A stretch of 59,012 nucleotides of DNA from Millisia brevis NBRC 105863 (GTDB lineage: Bacteria; Actinomycetota; Actinomycetes; Mycobacteriales; Mycobacteriaceae). The stretch spans positions 1 to 59,012 of the forward strand of contig NZ_BCRN01000024.1 of NCBI RefSeq assembly GCF_001552615.1, read 5' to 3'. The notes beneath the pieces were generated by a model. It saw nothing but the letters and a program-made list of their open reading frames with translations, did not search any database and was not told the DNA's origin. Both the position numbers and the translations under genes were made by a program. Shown one piece after another: positions 17,325-26,108 of this stretch (position 1 is the first letter of the stretch; the number at the start of each line of letters is the position of its first letter).

Positions 17325-19066
17325 GATCGGTCCTTCCCGTACGCGATCGCGGTGAGCAGCAGGGGCAGCGGATGAGCCGAGACGAACTGCCCCACACCGG
17401 CGCGCAGCGCGGCCTGCGCCCCGTCGGCGGTGTCGAGCCAGGCGCCCGAGGCGGCGACGGTGCCGGGCGGGATGGTCGGGGTCGCGGTATCGGACTGCGC
17501 CAGAGCGGCATCGGTATCGAAGATCGGGCCGTCGATCTCGGCGGCGTCGGCCACCACCCGGATCGGTGCGATCTCCCGCGCCCAGCCCACCAGGGCGGCG
17601 AGGTCGGGATCGTCGGCGACCGAGACCGATCGGCTCGCGATCTCGCCGGCGTAGACGCGGCCGGTGGTCGCGTCGACGGTCACCCTGCGCCCGACCAGCG
17701 CGGCGACCGTGCCGGATCCGCACCCGACGATGCAGGGGGTGTCGAGGGCGCGGCTGACCACCGCGGCGTGCGAGGTCGACCCGCCGTTCTCGGTGACCAC
17801 CGCGGCCGCGGCGATCATCCCGTGCACGTCCTCGGGACTGGTCGACTCGCGCACCAGGATCGCTCCGGGGGTGCGCTGCGCCTCGTCCGCGTCCGCGACG
17901 GCGATCCCCACCGCGTATCCGGGGCCGGCCGACACCCCGGTCGCGATCGGGGTCGCTCCGGCCGCCGCGTCGGCGTCGATCACCGGGCGCAGCAGGGTGC
18001 GGATCTGCTCGGCGGTCACCCGCTCGCAGGCGGTCGCCGGATCGATCGCGTTCTCGGCGACCAGGGTGGTCGCGATGCCGACGGCGGCCCGCGCGGTCCG
18101 CTTGGCCGGGCGCGATTGCAGCAGGTAGAGGGCCCCGTGCTGGACGGTGAACTCGATGTCCTGGGCATCGGCCCCCTCCCGATCGAGCAGTTCGGCCGCC
18201 GCCATCAGCTCGGCGTGCACCTGCGGGCGCCGTTCGGACAGCCACGTCAACGGCTCCGGGGTGACCCGGCCGGAGACGACGTCCTCGCCCTGGCCGCGCG
18301 GCAGATACTCCCCGTACGGTTCGTGCGCGCCGGTCAGCGGATTGCGGGTGAACAGCACCCCGGTGCCGGAGTCGTCGTCGAGGTTGCCGAAGACCATCGC
18401 CTGCACGGTGACGGCGGTGCCGATGTCGTCCGGGATGCCGTAGTGCTTGCGGTAGGCGATGGCCCGGCGGGAGCGGCTCGAATCGAAGACGGCGGCCACC
18501 GCGGCCCGCAGCGCCTCCATCGGATCGTCCGGCACGACGCCGCCGGTATCCGCGGCGATCGCCGCCAGCACCGCCGCGGTGTCGGGGAGATCCTCGAGGT
18601 CGTCGAGGCTGCCGCAGACCAGCTTGCCGTAGAGCGCGCCGAACCGGCGGCGCACGTCGGCGGCGAACCCCGCCGATCCGGATTCCTCGGCCAGCGCCGC
18701 TTCGGTCTGCTCGGTGATGCCGAGGTTGAGGATGGTGTCCATCATGCCGGGCATCGAGACCGCCGCCCCCGAACGCACCGACACCAGAAGCGGTTTCGGC
18801 CCGCGCCCGAAGGTGCGGTCGGTGCGCTGCTCGAGGTAGGCGATCCCCTCGGCGATCCGATCGAACAGCCCGTCCGGCAGTTCCCTTCCGCGCTCGAAGT
18901 ATTCGGCGCAGGATCGGGTGGTCACCACGATCGCCGGCGGCACCCGCAGACCCAGCCGGGTCATCCGCCACAGGCTCCACGCCTTGCCGCCCACCAGGTC
19001 GCGGGCCGGTTCCGTGTCGAGGTCGGTGATCCGCAGGACGTCCGACTCGACCACGCCGGCGCTCAT
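17321..19066 (-). CDS. PPDK-like ATP-binding and phosphohistidine protein lacking the PEP/pyruvate domain
   Basis: 581 residues. Residues 1-390 match the ATP-grasp part of pyruvate phosphate dikinase (VGGKAWSLWRMTRLGLRVPP; LLVSVRSGAAVSMPGMMDT; GVLFTRNPLTG; EYLPRGQGEDVVSG; LYLLQSRPAKRTA). Residues 390-480 are the mobile phosphohistidine domain with TENGGSTSHAAVV, His433. The PEP-binding TIM barrel of roughly 350 residues is absent; only a 100-residue unrelated tail follows. It can take a phosphoryl group from ATP onto His433 but has no site to make PEP. The likely acceptor is a separate protein of the operon. It overlaps its neighbours by ATGA on both sides. From memory, M. tuberculosis ppdK (Rv1127c) is similarly short and also beside a roughly 200-aa gene. 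Confidence 0.8.
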   Translation of the reverse strand: MSAGVVESDVLRITDLDTEPARDLVGGKAWSLWRMTRLGLRVPPAIVVTTRSCAEYFERGRELPDGLFDRIAEGIAYLEQRTDRTFGRGPKPLLVSVRSGAAVSMPGMMDTILNLGITEQTEAALAEESGSAGFAADVRRRFGALYGKLVCGSLDDLEDLPDTAAVLAAIAADTGGVVPDDPMEALRAAVAAVFDSSRSRRAIAYRKHYGIPDDIGTAVTVQAMVFGNLDDDSGTGVLFTRNPLTGAHEPYGEYLPRGQGEDVVSGRVTPEPLTWLSERRPQVHAELMAAAELLDREGADAQDIEFTVQHGALYLLQSRPAKRTARAAVGIATTLVAENAIDPATACERVTAEQIRTLLRPVIDADAAAGATPIATGVSAGPGYAVGIAVADADEAQRTPGAILVRESTSPEDVHGMIAAAAVVTENGGSTSHAAVVSRALDTPCIVGCGSGTVAALVGRRVTVDATTGRVYAGEIASRSVSVADDPDLAALVGWAREIAPIRVVADAAEIDGPIFDTDAALAQSDTATPTIPPGTVAASGAWLDTADGAQAALRAGVGQFVSAHPLPLLLTAIAYGKDRS

Positions 19067-19671
19067 TCCTGCCGCTCCTGGCCCATCATGCGCAGCAGAT
19101 GTTCGTGCATCTGGTACCAGACGGTGTGGTAGCTGTCGATGCGCACATTGCTGACGTATTCGTGTTCGCCGCGATCGACGCGGCCGAGCGCCTCGTCGAG
19201 CCGGGCAAGGAATCGCTTGGTCAGCGCGTCGGCCCCGGCGAAGGGCTCCAGTACGACGCCGGCCCGTTCGTGCAGGCGGGCGAGCCGGTCGATGACGTCG
19301 GCGTCGTATCCGGGATCGGAGTGGTCGTTGGGATGTGCGACACCGTCGACGGTGATCGTCTGCCAGGCGGTCATCAGCGACAGAATCTGCTTGTTGATCC
19401 CGCGTTCGAAGTCCGCGAGGGCGGCGACCAGCGCGGCATCGGCACGGTGTTCGGCGAAGGCGTCGGGGTAGATCCCGTCGAGGTACTCCCGCCCCGCCGG
19501 CATGATCAGGTACGCGCCGCGGGCGGCGACCGCCCGACCGTCCGCGGTCGCGGCGGCCAGGTGCGCATCGACCACCGCGGCGTCCAGATCGAGGATCTCG
19601 ACGAGGTGATCGGCGCCGGCGGGCTGGCGGAGCGTCAGGCCGTGCAGCACGGCATCTGCGGTGTCAAGCAT
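19063..19671 (-). CDS. Conserved ~200-aa protein accompanying PPDK-like enzymes
   Basis: 202 residues. It is paralogous to the 206-aa protein at 40356-40976: both contain AWQxIxVxG...NDHSDPxYD (about 122-145 here) and a C-terminal DSxHxxWxxxHExLLRxxGxxRxE. Residues 1-75 resemble a winged-helix (HLVEILDLDAAVVDAHL...GAYLIMPAGREYL), although no DNA-binding role is implied. Both copies lie directly upstream of a PPDK-like gene with overlap or tight spacing, so the protein is probably a subunit or regulator of that enzyme. Size and position recall the small stimulatory subunit of phenylphosphate synthase, but there are no CBS domains. The start ATG 19669-19671 overlaps the CoA ligase end by 8 bases. 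Confidence 0.75.
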   Translation of the reverse strand: MLDTADAVLHGLTLRQPAGADHLVEILDLDAAVVDAHLAAATADGRAVAARGAYLIMPAGREYLDGIYPDAFAEHRADAALVAALADFERGINKQILSLMTAWQTITVDGVAHPNDHSDPGYDADVIDRLARLHERAGVVLEPFAGADALTKRFLARLDEALGRVDRGEHEYVSNVRIDSYHTVWYQMHEHLLRMMGQERQE

Positions 19672-21190
19672 GTTCGGCTACCTCCGTGGCAGTGGTATCG
19701 ATCGATTCGGTGGTATCGATCGATTCGGTGTTCATCGACTCGCGGACCGTGCGCCGCAACGACTTTCCGACCGAGCTCTTGGGAAGTTCGGGCCAGAAGT
19801 CGATCCGGCGGGGCCGCTTGAATCCGGCCAATCGGTGGGCGCAGTGGTCGATCAGTTCGTCGCCGTCAACCGGTTCGCGGACCACGACCGCGGCGCAGAC
19901 CCGCTGTCCCCAGGTCGGATCGTCGACTCCGACCACCGCGGCCTCCCGCACGGCGGGATGGGTCAGCAGCACGTCCTCGACCTCGCGGGGGTAGACGTTG
20001 AAGCCGCCGCTGATGATCACGTCGTGCCGACGGTCGAGCAGGTACAGATAGCCGTCGTCGTCGAATTGGCCGATGTCGCCGGTATGCAGCCAACCGTCCG
20101 GCTCGACCGTCTCGGCCGTCGCGTCGGGGCGACCCCAATAGCCGCTCATCGTGTGCGGTCCGCGGGTGTGCACCTCGCCGGGCGAGCCGGGCGGCTGCGA
20201 AGTGCCGTCCTTGTCGCGGACGTCGACCTCGACGAAGGTGTACGGCTTGCCTGCGGAGGTCAGCCGGCCCGGGGTGTGCTCGGCCGGTTGCAGGCAGGTG
20301 ATCGCCAGCGGCGCCTCCGCCTGCCCGTAGAGCTGGGCGAACACCGGACCGAAGGTGTCGATCGCGCGCTGCAGGAGAGTCGGGGCGATCGGCGCTCCGC
20401 CGTAACACAATCGGGTCAACCGCAGTCGGTCCCGATCGATCACCGCATCCTCGAGGATCAGCGAGATCATCGTCGGCACCATGAAGGTAGCGGTCGCACC
20501 GTGGGCGACGGCCGCGTCGACGAAAGCCTGCGGCTCGAACTTCGGCAGGACGACATTGACCGCGCCCTTGACCAGATGCGGCAGGAAGAACGCGCCGCTG
20601 CCATGCGTGATCGGCGCCGCGTGCAGCATCACCGAGTCCGGGCCGATGTCGGGGAGCAGGTCGACCAGGAAGTTGGCCACCTCGGCCAATTCGCTGCGGG
20701 TGGTCAGGATGACCGCCTTCGGCTTCCCGGTGGTGCCGCCGGTATACGCCAGCCGCAGGGGCGCTTCCGGATCGCGCACCACCCGGCACGGGTGATCCGG
20801 CGCGTCGGCGATCATCGTGTCGAGCTCCGCGGTGTCGATCACCATCTCGGTCGGCGCCGGGCGCCGTCCGTCGGTGATCAATGCGCGGGCCCCGCAGTCG
20901 GCGACCTTGTAGGCCAGTTCGACATCGGTTTCGCGGGAGTTGAGCGGAACCCGGACCAGCCCGGCCTTCGCCAATGCGTAGTAGGTGACCACGCCGTCGA
21001 TGCCGTTGGGCACCAGGACCGCCACGCGGTCGCCGGGGGCGAGGCCGCGCGCGATCAGGGCATGCCCGAGTCGGTCGGTCAGCCGGTCGAATTGGGCGAA
21101 GCCGACCGTCCGCGGCCCGTCGATCAGCGCGGGCCGGTCGCCGAAGGTGCGGGCCGCCCGGGCGATCAGGTCGCCGATCTGCAGACTCAT
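19664..21190 (-). CDS. AMP-dependent acyl-CoA ligase
   Basis: 508 residues, ANL superfamily. Visible motifs: LAYTGGTTGKPKAVILT (P-loop), YGQAEAP, GWLHTGDIGQFDDDGYLYLLDRRHDVIISGGFNVYPREVE (hinge region) and the catalytic lysine near the C-terminus in SSVGKSLRR. It activates a carboxylic acid to the CoA thioester through an acyl adenylate. In this operon the acid could be the product of the biotin-dependent carboxylase. ATG 21188-21190 overlaps the upstream stop (ATGA). The last residues hold a duplicated ESIDTT unit from an 18-bp tandem repeat (19692-19730). Confidence 0.9.
   Translation of the reverse strand: MSLQIGDLIARAARTFGDRPALIDGPRTVGFAQFDRLTDRLGHALIARGLAPGDRVAVLVPNGIDGVVTYYALAKAGLVRVPLNSRETDVELAYKVADCGARALITDGRRPAPTEMVIDTAELDTMIADAPDHPCRVVRDPEAPLRLAYTGGTTGKPKAVILTTRSELAEVANFLVDLLPDIGPDSVMLHAAPITHGSGAFFLPHLVKGAVNVVLPKFEPQAFVDAAVAHGATATFMVPTMISLILEDAVIDRDRLRLTRLCYGGAPIAPTLLQRAIDTFGPVFAQLYGQAEAPLAITCLQPAEHTPGRLTSAGKPYTFVEVDVRDKDGTSQPPGSPGEVHTRGPHTMSGYWGRPDATAETVEPDGWLHTGDIGQFDDDGYLYLLDRRHDVIISGGFNVYPREVEDVLLTHPAVREAAVVGVDDPTWGQRVCAAVVVREPVDGDELIDHCAHRLAGFKRPRRIDFWPELPKSSVGKSLRRTVRESMNTESIDTTESIDTTATEVAEHA
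19692..19730. repeat. 18-bp tandem duplication in the acyl-CoA ligase tail
   Basis: Two copies of GTGGTATCGATCGATTCG (19692-19709 and 19710-19727) encode ESIDTT twice near the C-terminus of the acyl-CoA ligase. They lie about 30 bases before its stop and before the overlapping start of the next gene. Confidence 0.8.
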
Positions 21191-22695
21191 CGGGCTTCCC
21201 CGGCGCCACCGGGCCGGCCGAGCCGGTACAGGTCGGCGGCGCGCGGCGAGGAGTGGTTCCACTTGACCCATTCCTCGTCGAGGTAACGGAAGGCCGGGTC
21301 GTGCACCGCCGGGGTGAAACCGCGGACCCGCTCGTTGTAGTCGTCGATGCCGATCCGCCCGGCGCTGGTGGTCCACAGCCCGGTCTTCGCCTCGAGGCTC
21401 GACCACCCGGAGAGCCGGTCACCGACGGTCGGGGCGTAGTCGTCGCCGGCCAGGATCGAGTACGGGACCGCACTGATCATGTTCTGGTTCAACCCCGAGT
21501 AGCGGGCCATCGAGTACGGATTGGACTTCTGCTGCGGCAGGCCGAGCAGGCCGACCAACTCGGCGAGCTGGTCGCGGGCGTACTCGTCGTTCATCAGGAC
21601 CTTGAAGCGCTGGGCGCGCGCGTCGAGTTCGAGCCAGTCCGACTGCCGATAGGTGCCGGCGAGATGCGCGAAGTCCTTGGCCACCGACGAATAGACCAGC
21701 GCGCCGGCATCGATCATCTGCTCCCGGCTCCACGTCGCCATGCGCTTCCACAGGTCCGCGGTCGCCTCGGCGAGGATGTCGCGGTAGTGCTCCATCGTCT
21801 CGGCGAGCACCTCGGCGTTGTCCATTCCCACCGGGATATAGCCCTCGGTCAACGGATCCGAGGTGTACATGCCGACCGCCGCGATCGCCGCCGCGTCGTA
21901 GCCGGGCTCCGCCTCGAACGAGGCCCAGTCGTCGACCAACCGGAAGTTGGTGTCCGCGAACACGATCGGGATCGTCAGATTGTTGTGCGGGAGGGAGACC
22001 GCGATACCGTCCAACCAGGGGTAGTCCCCCTCGGACAGATCGAAGAAGTCCCGGACCAGCAGTTGACGGTTGTCGCCCCAGTTGTACGGGCCGCTGTTGT
22101 GAATGCCGATGCGGCACTCGCAGTGCGCCAGGAAGGCGTACTGCGACAGCTGCGCCAACAGCTTGACGGTGGCGGTGTGCAGCCGGTCGCCCGCCGAGAC
22201 GCCGTGCAGCTGATCGGAGAAGCCGTCCAGGGTGCGTTCCGGAAGGAACTGGGAGCGGTCCCCGAATTCCTTGTTGGTCAGGTGGCCGTCGTTGCGGTGA
22301 TAGGACAGGTTGAACCGGCGGGTGAAGTCGAGCACGTCGTGGACGTCCTCGGCGGCGTCCTCGGGCCGAATCAGCCCCCAGCCCAGCAGCATCTCGCGGC
22401 CCAGCAGGTAGAACGTCGGCATCCCCCAGGCGGCGTTGACCGTGTTGACCTTGAAGCGCGCCTCGCGCACCCGGTCGCCCAATTCCTCGGCGGGAACGGC
22501 GGCGTCGATCTCGCGCAGCAGCGTCGGCAGCCGGTAGAAGCTGTTCAGGTACGACAGCAGCATGTACGGATTCATCGGGAAGAGCTTGGATTCCTGGACG
22601 GTGCGGGTGATGCACAGCCAGTAGGTGGTGTCGCTGAGATTGCGCAGGAAGCTGTTCGACTCGAGCAGGTCTCGGTAGCTCAGTTCACGGGTCAT
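21187..22695 (-). CDS. Large partner protein of the phosphohistidine module (unknown family)
   Basis: 502 residues, no domain I can name with confidence. It is clearly related to the proteins at 24848-26041 and 38827-40263. Shared landmarks are a helical N-terminal half and the segment YAFLAHCECRIGIHNSGPYNWGD, which is YAFLENCDARTAVCDTGPYDLGD and LLAFLQHFDNRLGLGDTGPYELPNG in the others. Each copy directly follows a small phosphohistidine-domain gene. In Thauera phenylphosphate synthase a region of about this size sits in front of the phosphohistidine domain in one chain and binds phenol. By analogy this protein may bind the substrate to be phosphorylated (inference). Start ATG 22693-22695 lies 10 bases after the mobile-domain gene. 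Confidence 0.7.
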   Translation of the reverse strand: MTRELSYRDLLESNSFLRNLSDTTYWLCITRTVQESKLFPMNPYMLLSYLNSFYRLPTLLREIDAAVPAEELGDRVREARFKVNTVNAAWGMPTFYLLGREMLLGWGLIRPEDAAEDVHDVLDFTRRFNLSYHRNDGHLTNKEFGDRSQFLPERTLDGFSDQLHGVSAGDRLHTATVKLLAQLSQYAFLAHCECRIGIHNSGPYNWGDNRQLLVRDFFDLSEGDYPWLDGIAVSLPHNNLTIPIVFADTNFRLVDDWASFEAEPGYDAAAIAAVGMYTSDPLTEGYIPVGMDNAEVLAETMEHYRDILAEATADLWKRMATWSREQMIDAGALVYSSVAKDFAHLAGTYRQSDWLELDARAQRFKVLMNDEYARDQLAELVGLLGLPQQKSNPYSMARYSGLNQNMISAVPYSILAGDDYAPTVGDRLSGWSSLEAKTGLWTTSAGRIGIDDYNERVRGFTPAVHDPAFRYLDEEWVKWNHSSPRAADLYRLGRPGGAGEAR

Positions 22696-22705
22696 GACGA
22701 ATCCT

Positions 22706-23410
22706 CTAGTTCTGCAGTTTCCAGATGCGGGCATGGCCGGTATCGCCGGTCTCGTAGGCGTCGGCGGCCGGTGGGGCGGCGGTGGTCTCCAACTCGACGC
22801 GATCGCCGTCCTCGAGGCCCTCGATGCGGCAATTCATCAGCGTCGGTACGCCGTACTCGCGGGCGAGGATGCCCAGGTGGGAGCGGACGGTGCCGCCCAG
22901 GCAGATCACCCCGTGGAAGCCTTCGAGGATCGGTGCGGTCAGGGTGCCGCCCGAATCGTCGATCACCGCGATCGTGTCCTCCGGGACACCGCCGATCAGC
23001 AGTTCGAGGACCTGCTCGGTTCGGGAGATCCGCAGGACGGACCCGACGGTGTTGGCATCGGTCGGCAGCACGTTGTCGCCTCGCCCGGCCACCGACTCGT
23101 CGGTGTCGCCCGGTACGAACTTGCGGACGTCGACATCGGGGCGGCGGTACTTGTCGGGTTCGGAGTCGAGCGAGGCGGTCGCGGAGAACTCGAAGCGGTA
23201 CCCGCTGTCGAGCACCTCCCGTTCGAGCGCCTCCGCGTCGGCGGTGTCGAACAGCTCGGTCGACCGCTCGAAGACATCGCTCGACCACGTGAACCCGGGC
23301 TCCGCCGCCCGCCGCCCGACCAGTTCGCGAATGGCGGCGTTGTATCGGCTCGGCAGAGGAAGAACCTCCGGTACCCCCCATTTCGGGGCGATGCTCGACG
23401 GGTCTGCCAT
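22706..23410 (-). CDS. Small phosphohistidine (PEP-utilizing mobile) domain protein with N-terminal extension
   Basis: 234 residues. The C-terminal 110 residues are a stand-alone swivelling domain like the central domain of PEP synthase/PPDK: GVICLGGTVRSHLGILAREYGVPTLM, with catalytic His178. The usual GGxT(S/C)HAAIxAR motif appears as GGTVRSHLGILAR. The first 120 residues are a unique extension with no match I can name. The protein has no ATP site, so His178 must be charged by another protein, most likely the PPDK-like protein of the same operon. It is the first gene of the 12.4-kb operon. Start ATG 23408-23410 follows AAAGGAG. The product would shuttle phosphate to the substrate bound by the next-encoded protein. 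Confidence 0.8.
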   Translation of the reverse strand: MADPSSIAPKWGVPEVLPLPSRYNAAIRELVGRRAAEPGFTWSSDVFERSTELFDTADAEALEREVLDSGYRFEFSATASLDSEPDKYRRPDVDVRKFVPGDTDESVAGRGDNVLPTDANTVGSVLRISRTEQVLELLIGGVPEDTIAVIDDSGGTLTAPILEGFHGVICLGGTVRSHLGILAREYGVPTLMNCRIEGLEDGDRVELETTAAPPAADAYETGDTGHARIWKLQN

Positions 23411-23549
23411 GACTGCACTCCTTTGTGTCCGTTTGCCCGGGCTCCCGCCCGGCGACTCCGGCCAGACGCCATCGCCCCAGTTCAGAGGGGAGCTCTGGCG
23501 CATGTTCCAGCTGGCATGTAAAGCTAGAAGGACCAGAACGTGTGATGTA

Positions 23550-23576
23550 GTCCACATTGGTGGACACTTTGTGATT
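23550..23576. promoter_or_regulatory. Operator-like palindrome and TTGTGATT box in divergent promoter
   Basis: GTCCAC-ATTG-GTGGAC is a perfect 6-bp-arm inverted repeat (23550-23565), followed by TTGTGATT (23569-23576). It lies between the 11-gene minus-strand operon and the divergent luxR-type gene. A similar arrangement (CACATTCGTGG then TTGTGATT) occurs at 38322-38344, upstream of the other phosphohistidine operon. Probable binding site of the LuxR-type or another local regulator. Confidence 0.5.
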
Positions 23577-23597
23577 GCAGGCTCGAGGAGCGTGACC

Positions 23598-24377
23598 ATG
23601 GCCGAGTCCGGCAACCGTGTCCATTCGATCGACGTTCCCGCCGACGATTACCGCCGAGCGTTCGACATCATTTCCGACTGCCACGACGCCCCGACCGTCG
23701 ACGCATTTCGCGAAGCGCTGGCCGAGGCGCTCGTCCGCCGACTCGGGGTCGAGAACCTCTCCGTCTTCAGCGGCTCGACGTTCAATCTCGTCTTCGAGGA
23801 CTCCGCACCGCTGACCCGCGGCGCCACCGCCCGGATGCTGCCCGAGTACCAGGACCGGTGGGCAGCGCACGACATCTTCGGCACCCCGGTCGCCGTGCGC
23901 CATCTGATGCACAGTTCGGTCGCCACGCTCGACGAACTCACCGCCGGCGGTCGACTACCCGCGGCGGCAAACGCCTATGTGCGCCACTTCCTCGACAGTC
24001 GTTGGCGGATGGCCTCGGCCGCCGCGCTGCGCCTGCCGCTGGTGGGTGGCCGCACCGCCCTGGTGGGGATGTTCGGCCGAACACCGGAGGAATTGAGTCC
24101 GCGCACCATCACCGTCCTGCGACTCGTCGGTCAGCAGTTGGCGCCGCTGACCAAACGCCTGCCGCTCGATCCGCAGGTCCGCACCGTCGCCCGATTGACC
24201 GACCGCCAACGCGACGTCCTGCGGCTGGTCGCCGACGGCCGCAGCAATGCGCAGATCGCCGAGGTGCTCTGTATCGCCGAGGATTCGGTGAAGAAGTACG
24301 TCACGCGGATCCTGCATCAGACCGGTTGTCATTCGCGCCTGGAGTTGGCGTTGATCGCTCGCGACGCCGCGCTGTAG
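23598..24377 (+). CDS. LuxR-family transcriptional regulator
   Basis: 259 residues. The C-terminal 65 residues are a LuxR/GerE helix-turn-helix: LTDRQRDVLRLVADGRSNAQIAEVLCIAEDSVKKYVTRIL. Residues 1-185 form a GAF-like sensor region without a clear phospho-acceptor Asp, so it is probably a ligand-binding regulator rather than a response regulator. ATG 23598 is chosen because GAGGAG lies 8 bases upstream. It sits between two phosphohistidine modules: divergent from the 11-gene operon and about 90 bases upstream of the 24471 gene. Control of both is the simplest reading. The ligand may be the pathway substrate. Confidence 0.85.
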   Translation: MAESGNRVHSIDVPADDYRRAFDIISDCHDAPTVDAFREALAEALVRRLGVENLSVFSGSTFNLVFEDSAPLTRGATARMLPEYQDRWAAHDIFGTPVAVRHLMHSSVATLDELTAGGRLPAAANAYVRHFLDSRWRMASAAALRLPLVGGRTALVGMFGRTPEELSPRTITVLRLVGQQLAPLTKRLPLDPQVRTVARLTDRQRDVLRLVADGRSNAQIAEVLCIAEDSVKKYVTRILHQTGCHSRLELALIARDAAL

Positions 24378-24387
24378 TCCATCCCCT

Positions 24388-24403
24388 GTCCCCCTAGGGG
24401 GAC
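24388..24403. promoter_or_regulatory. Perfect 16-bp palindrome upstream of module 3
   Basis: GTCCCCCTAGGGGGAC is perfectly palindromic and lies 11 bases after the luxR stop and 68 bases before the phosphohistidine gene. TTGTGATC follows at 24413-24420, about 58 bases before the ATG, close to the position of TTGTGATT before the 38392 gene (55 bases). It has no U-tract and looks more like an activator or repressor site than a terminator. Confidence 0.5.
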
Positions 24404-24470
24404 TGCCGAACGTTGTGATCCAGTTCATATTCTGCGTGCCATCTGCTGTCGCGGAAAGGATCACGCAATC

Positions 24471-24851
24471 ATGACGAGCTCTCCTACCGGCGCCGGATCC
24501 GGCGTCAATCTATTTGTTACCGAAGATATTTCGGGAATCGCCCGATGGTTCGAGGACACCTCCGATGTCCTGTCGATCGACGACGACGATCTCGCCGAGA
24601 CGATCGCCTTCGTCCACAAGGGCGGTATGACCTTCCTGTCCCCCATCCTCCCGGATCTCAAGGCGATCGTCTGTACCGCCGGGAGCCGCGAGTCGCACCT
24701 GGCGATCCTCTCGCGCGAGTCGGCCGTTCCGTGCGTCCTGGCCGCCACCATCACCACCGAGATCGCCTCGGGAACACCGGTTGTGCTGCGGCTGACCGAT
24801 CCGCAGACCGCGACGATCGACCTCGCGGAGACCCCGGCGGTGACCTCGTGA
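24471..24851 (+). CDS. Stand-alone phosphohistidine (PEP-utilizing mobile) domain protein
   Basis: 126 residues, essentially one swivelling phosphohistidine domain. The motif is AIVCTAGSRESHLAILSRES with His76. It resembles the 38392 protein (ITMSGAPESHLGILSRE) more than the longer copy at 22706. It has no ATP-grasp domain and must be phosphorylated by a PPDK-like protein; this short operon encodes none, so it would depend on one of the two elsewhere in the window. It follows AAAGGA and the palindromic promoter region, and overlaps the next gene by GTGA. Confidence 0.78.
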   Translation: MTSSPTGAGSGVNLFVTEDISGIARWFEDTSDVLSIDDDDLAETIAFVHKGGMTFLSPILPDLKAIVCTAGSRESHLAILSRESAVPCVLAATITTEIASGTPVVLRLTDPQTATIDLAETPAVTS

Positions 24852-26041
24852 CCGCCGTCGCCGGCGCCCGCCCGCAACTGCTGACCGACCCCGACTACGA
24901 ACCGACCCTCGACGAGTGGAACGGCCTGATCGACGCGGCGGGGCGCGCCTACAAATCCGAGCTGTCCCGACGCACGGTCTTCGAGTCGGAACTGTTCGGC
25001 ATGAACACCTACATCGTCATGTCGATGATGGAGGACTACCTGCGGGTTCCGGAGCGGCTGCGCACGATCGCCCGGCACGCGACGCCGGAGGACCTCGTTC
25101 GCACCGGCCTGCCGATCGGCTCGAAGCGCAGCTTCATCAACCTCGCCGCGATGCCGCTGCACTACCTGACCGGACGGGAACTGTACGTCGACCTCGGGCG
25201 CGACACCCTCGCCGACGGGTTGGACGACCAGCTCGAGGTGTTGCGGTTCTGGCGGCGGGCGACGATCGCCATGCGCACCGACTCGGTGCTGTTCAACATG
25301 GACGCGACGCCCACCAACAGCTCGCACGTCATCGACGACGAGCTGCGCGATCGGATCCTCGGGCACCTCGAGCCCAACGACGCCGCCACGACCGCGACCG
25401 TCCGCAAGTTCGCGGCCCGGCTGACCGCGTACGCCTTCCTGGAGAATTGCGACGCGCGCACCGCGGTCTGCGATACCGGCCCCTACGACCTCGGCGACGG
25501 CACCTTCCTGGCCCTGCGGGAGCTCTGCTGCGACGGCGACGGCGACTTCCCGTGGCTCGATGGGATTCGGGAGACGCTGCCGGAGCACCGCTTCGTCCTG
25601 GCGTACCGGTTGCCGAACGACGTCGCGATGGACAACAACGTCTGGGGGACGGCGTGGTTCACCCCCAGCGACTACCTCGACCGGATCCTGCAACTGCGGG
25701 TCTTCGCGGTGCGCGACGGCCAGCTGCGCCCGCTCGACCTGCCGGAGGTGGTCGCGCTGACCACCCACATCCGCACCGCCCACCGGGCCCTCTATGCACG
25801 GTTGGCGGAGACCGACCCGCAGGAGCGCAACCTCTACGCCACCCAGATGTACAGCTGGAAGCTCAAGGCCTGGGCCCGAATCGCCGGATGCTACGACGAG
25901 ATCGATTGGGCGATCAGCCCCGAGGTCGTCGAGTCGTACGGGCGATTGCGCGATCCGGCCGTCGCGCTCGAACTGATCGGCGGCGTCTTCGTCCCCGCCG
26001 ACCGCGACAGCTGCTTCCGCCCGATCGGCGGACGGCCCTGA
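24848..26041 (+). CDS. Partner protein of phosphohistidine module, shorter paralogue
   Basis: 397 residues, start GTG 24848 overlapping the preceding TGA. It is paralogous to the 502- and 478-aa proteins (21187-22695, 38827-40263), most clearly around YAFLENCDARTAVCDTGPYDLGD (about 195-217), followed in all three by an acidic FPWLDGI-type or HWADAC-type stretch. It is shorter because it ends about 80-100 residues earlier. No known domain, signal peptide or membrane segment is visible; Trp, Tyr and Arg are frequent in the helical parts. Possible role: binding the compound to be phosphorylated by the adjacent domain protein, with a specificity different from the other two copies (inference). 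Confidence 0.7.
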   Translation: MTAVAGARPQLLTDPDYEPTLDEWNGLIDAAGRAYKSELSRRTVFESELFGMNTYIVMSMMEDYLRVPERLRTIARHATPEDLVRTGLPIGSKRSFINLAAMPLHYLTGRELYVDLGRDTLADGLDDQLEVLRFWRRATIAMRTDSVLFNMDATPTNSSHVIDDELRDRILGHLEPNDAATTATVRKFAARLTAYAFLENCDARTAVCDTGPYDLGDGTFLALRELCCDGDGDFPWLDGIRETLPEHRFVLAYRLPNDVAMDNNVWGTAWFTPSDYLDRILQLRVFAVRDGQLRPLDLPEVVALTTHIRTAHRALYARLAETDPQERNLYATQMYSWKLKAWARIAGCYDEIDWAISPEVVESYGRLRDPAVALELIGGVFVPADRDSCFRPIGGRP

Positions 26042-26108
26042 CGGGTCGAACCCTCGCCACCTCCTCGACCACGGGCGGTCGCCGACCGGTCGCCCGGGAA
26101 GGACCATC

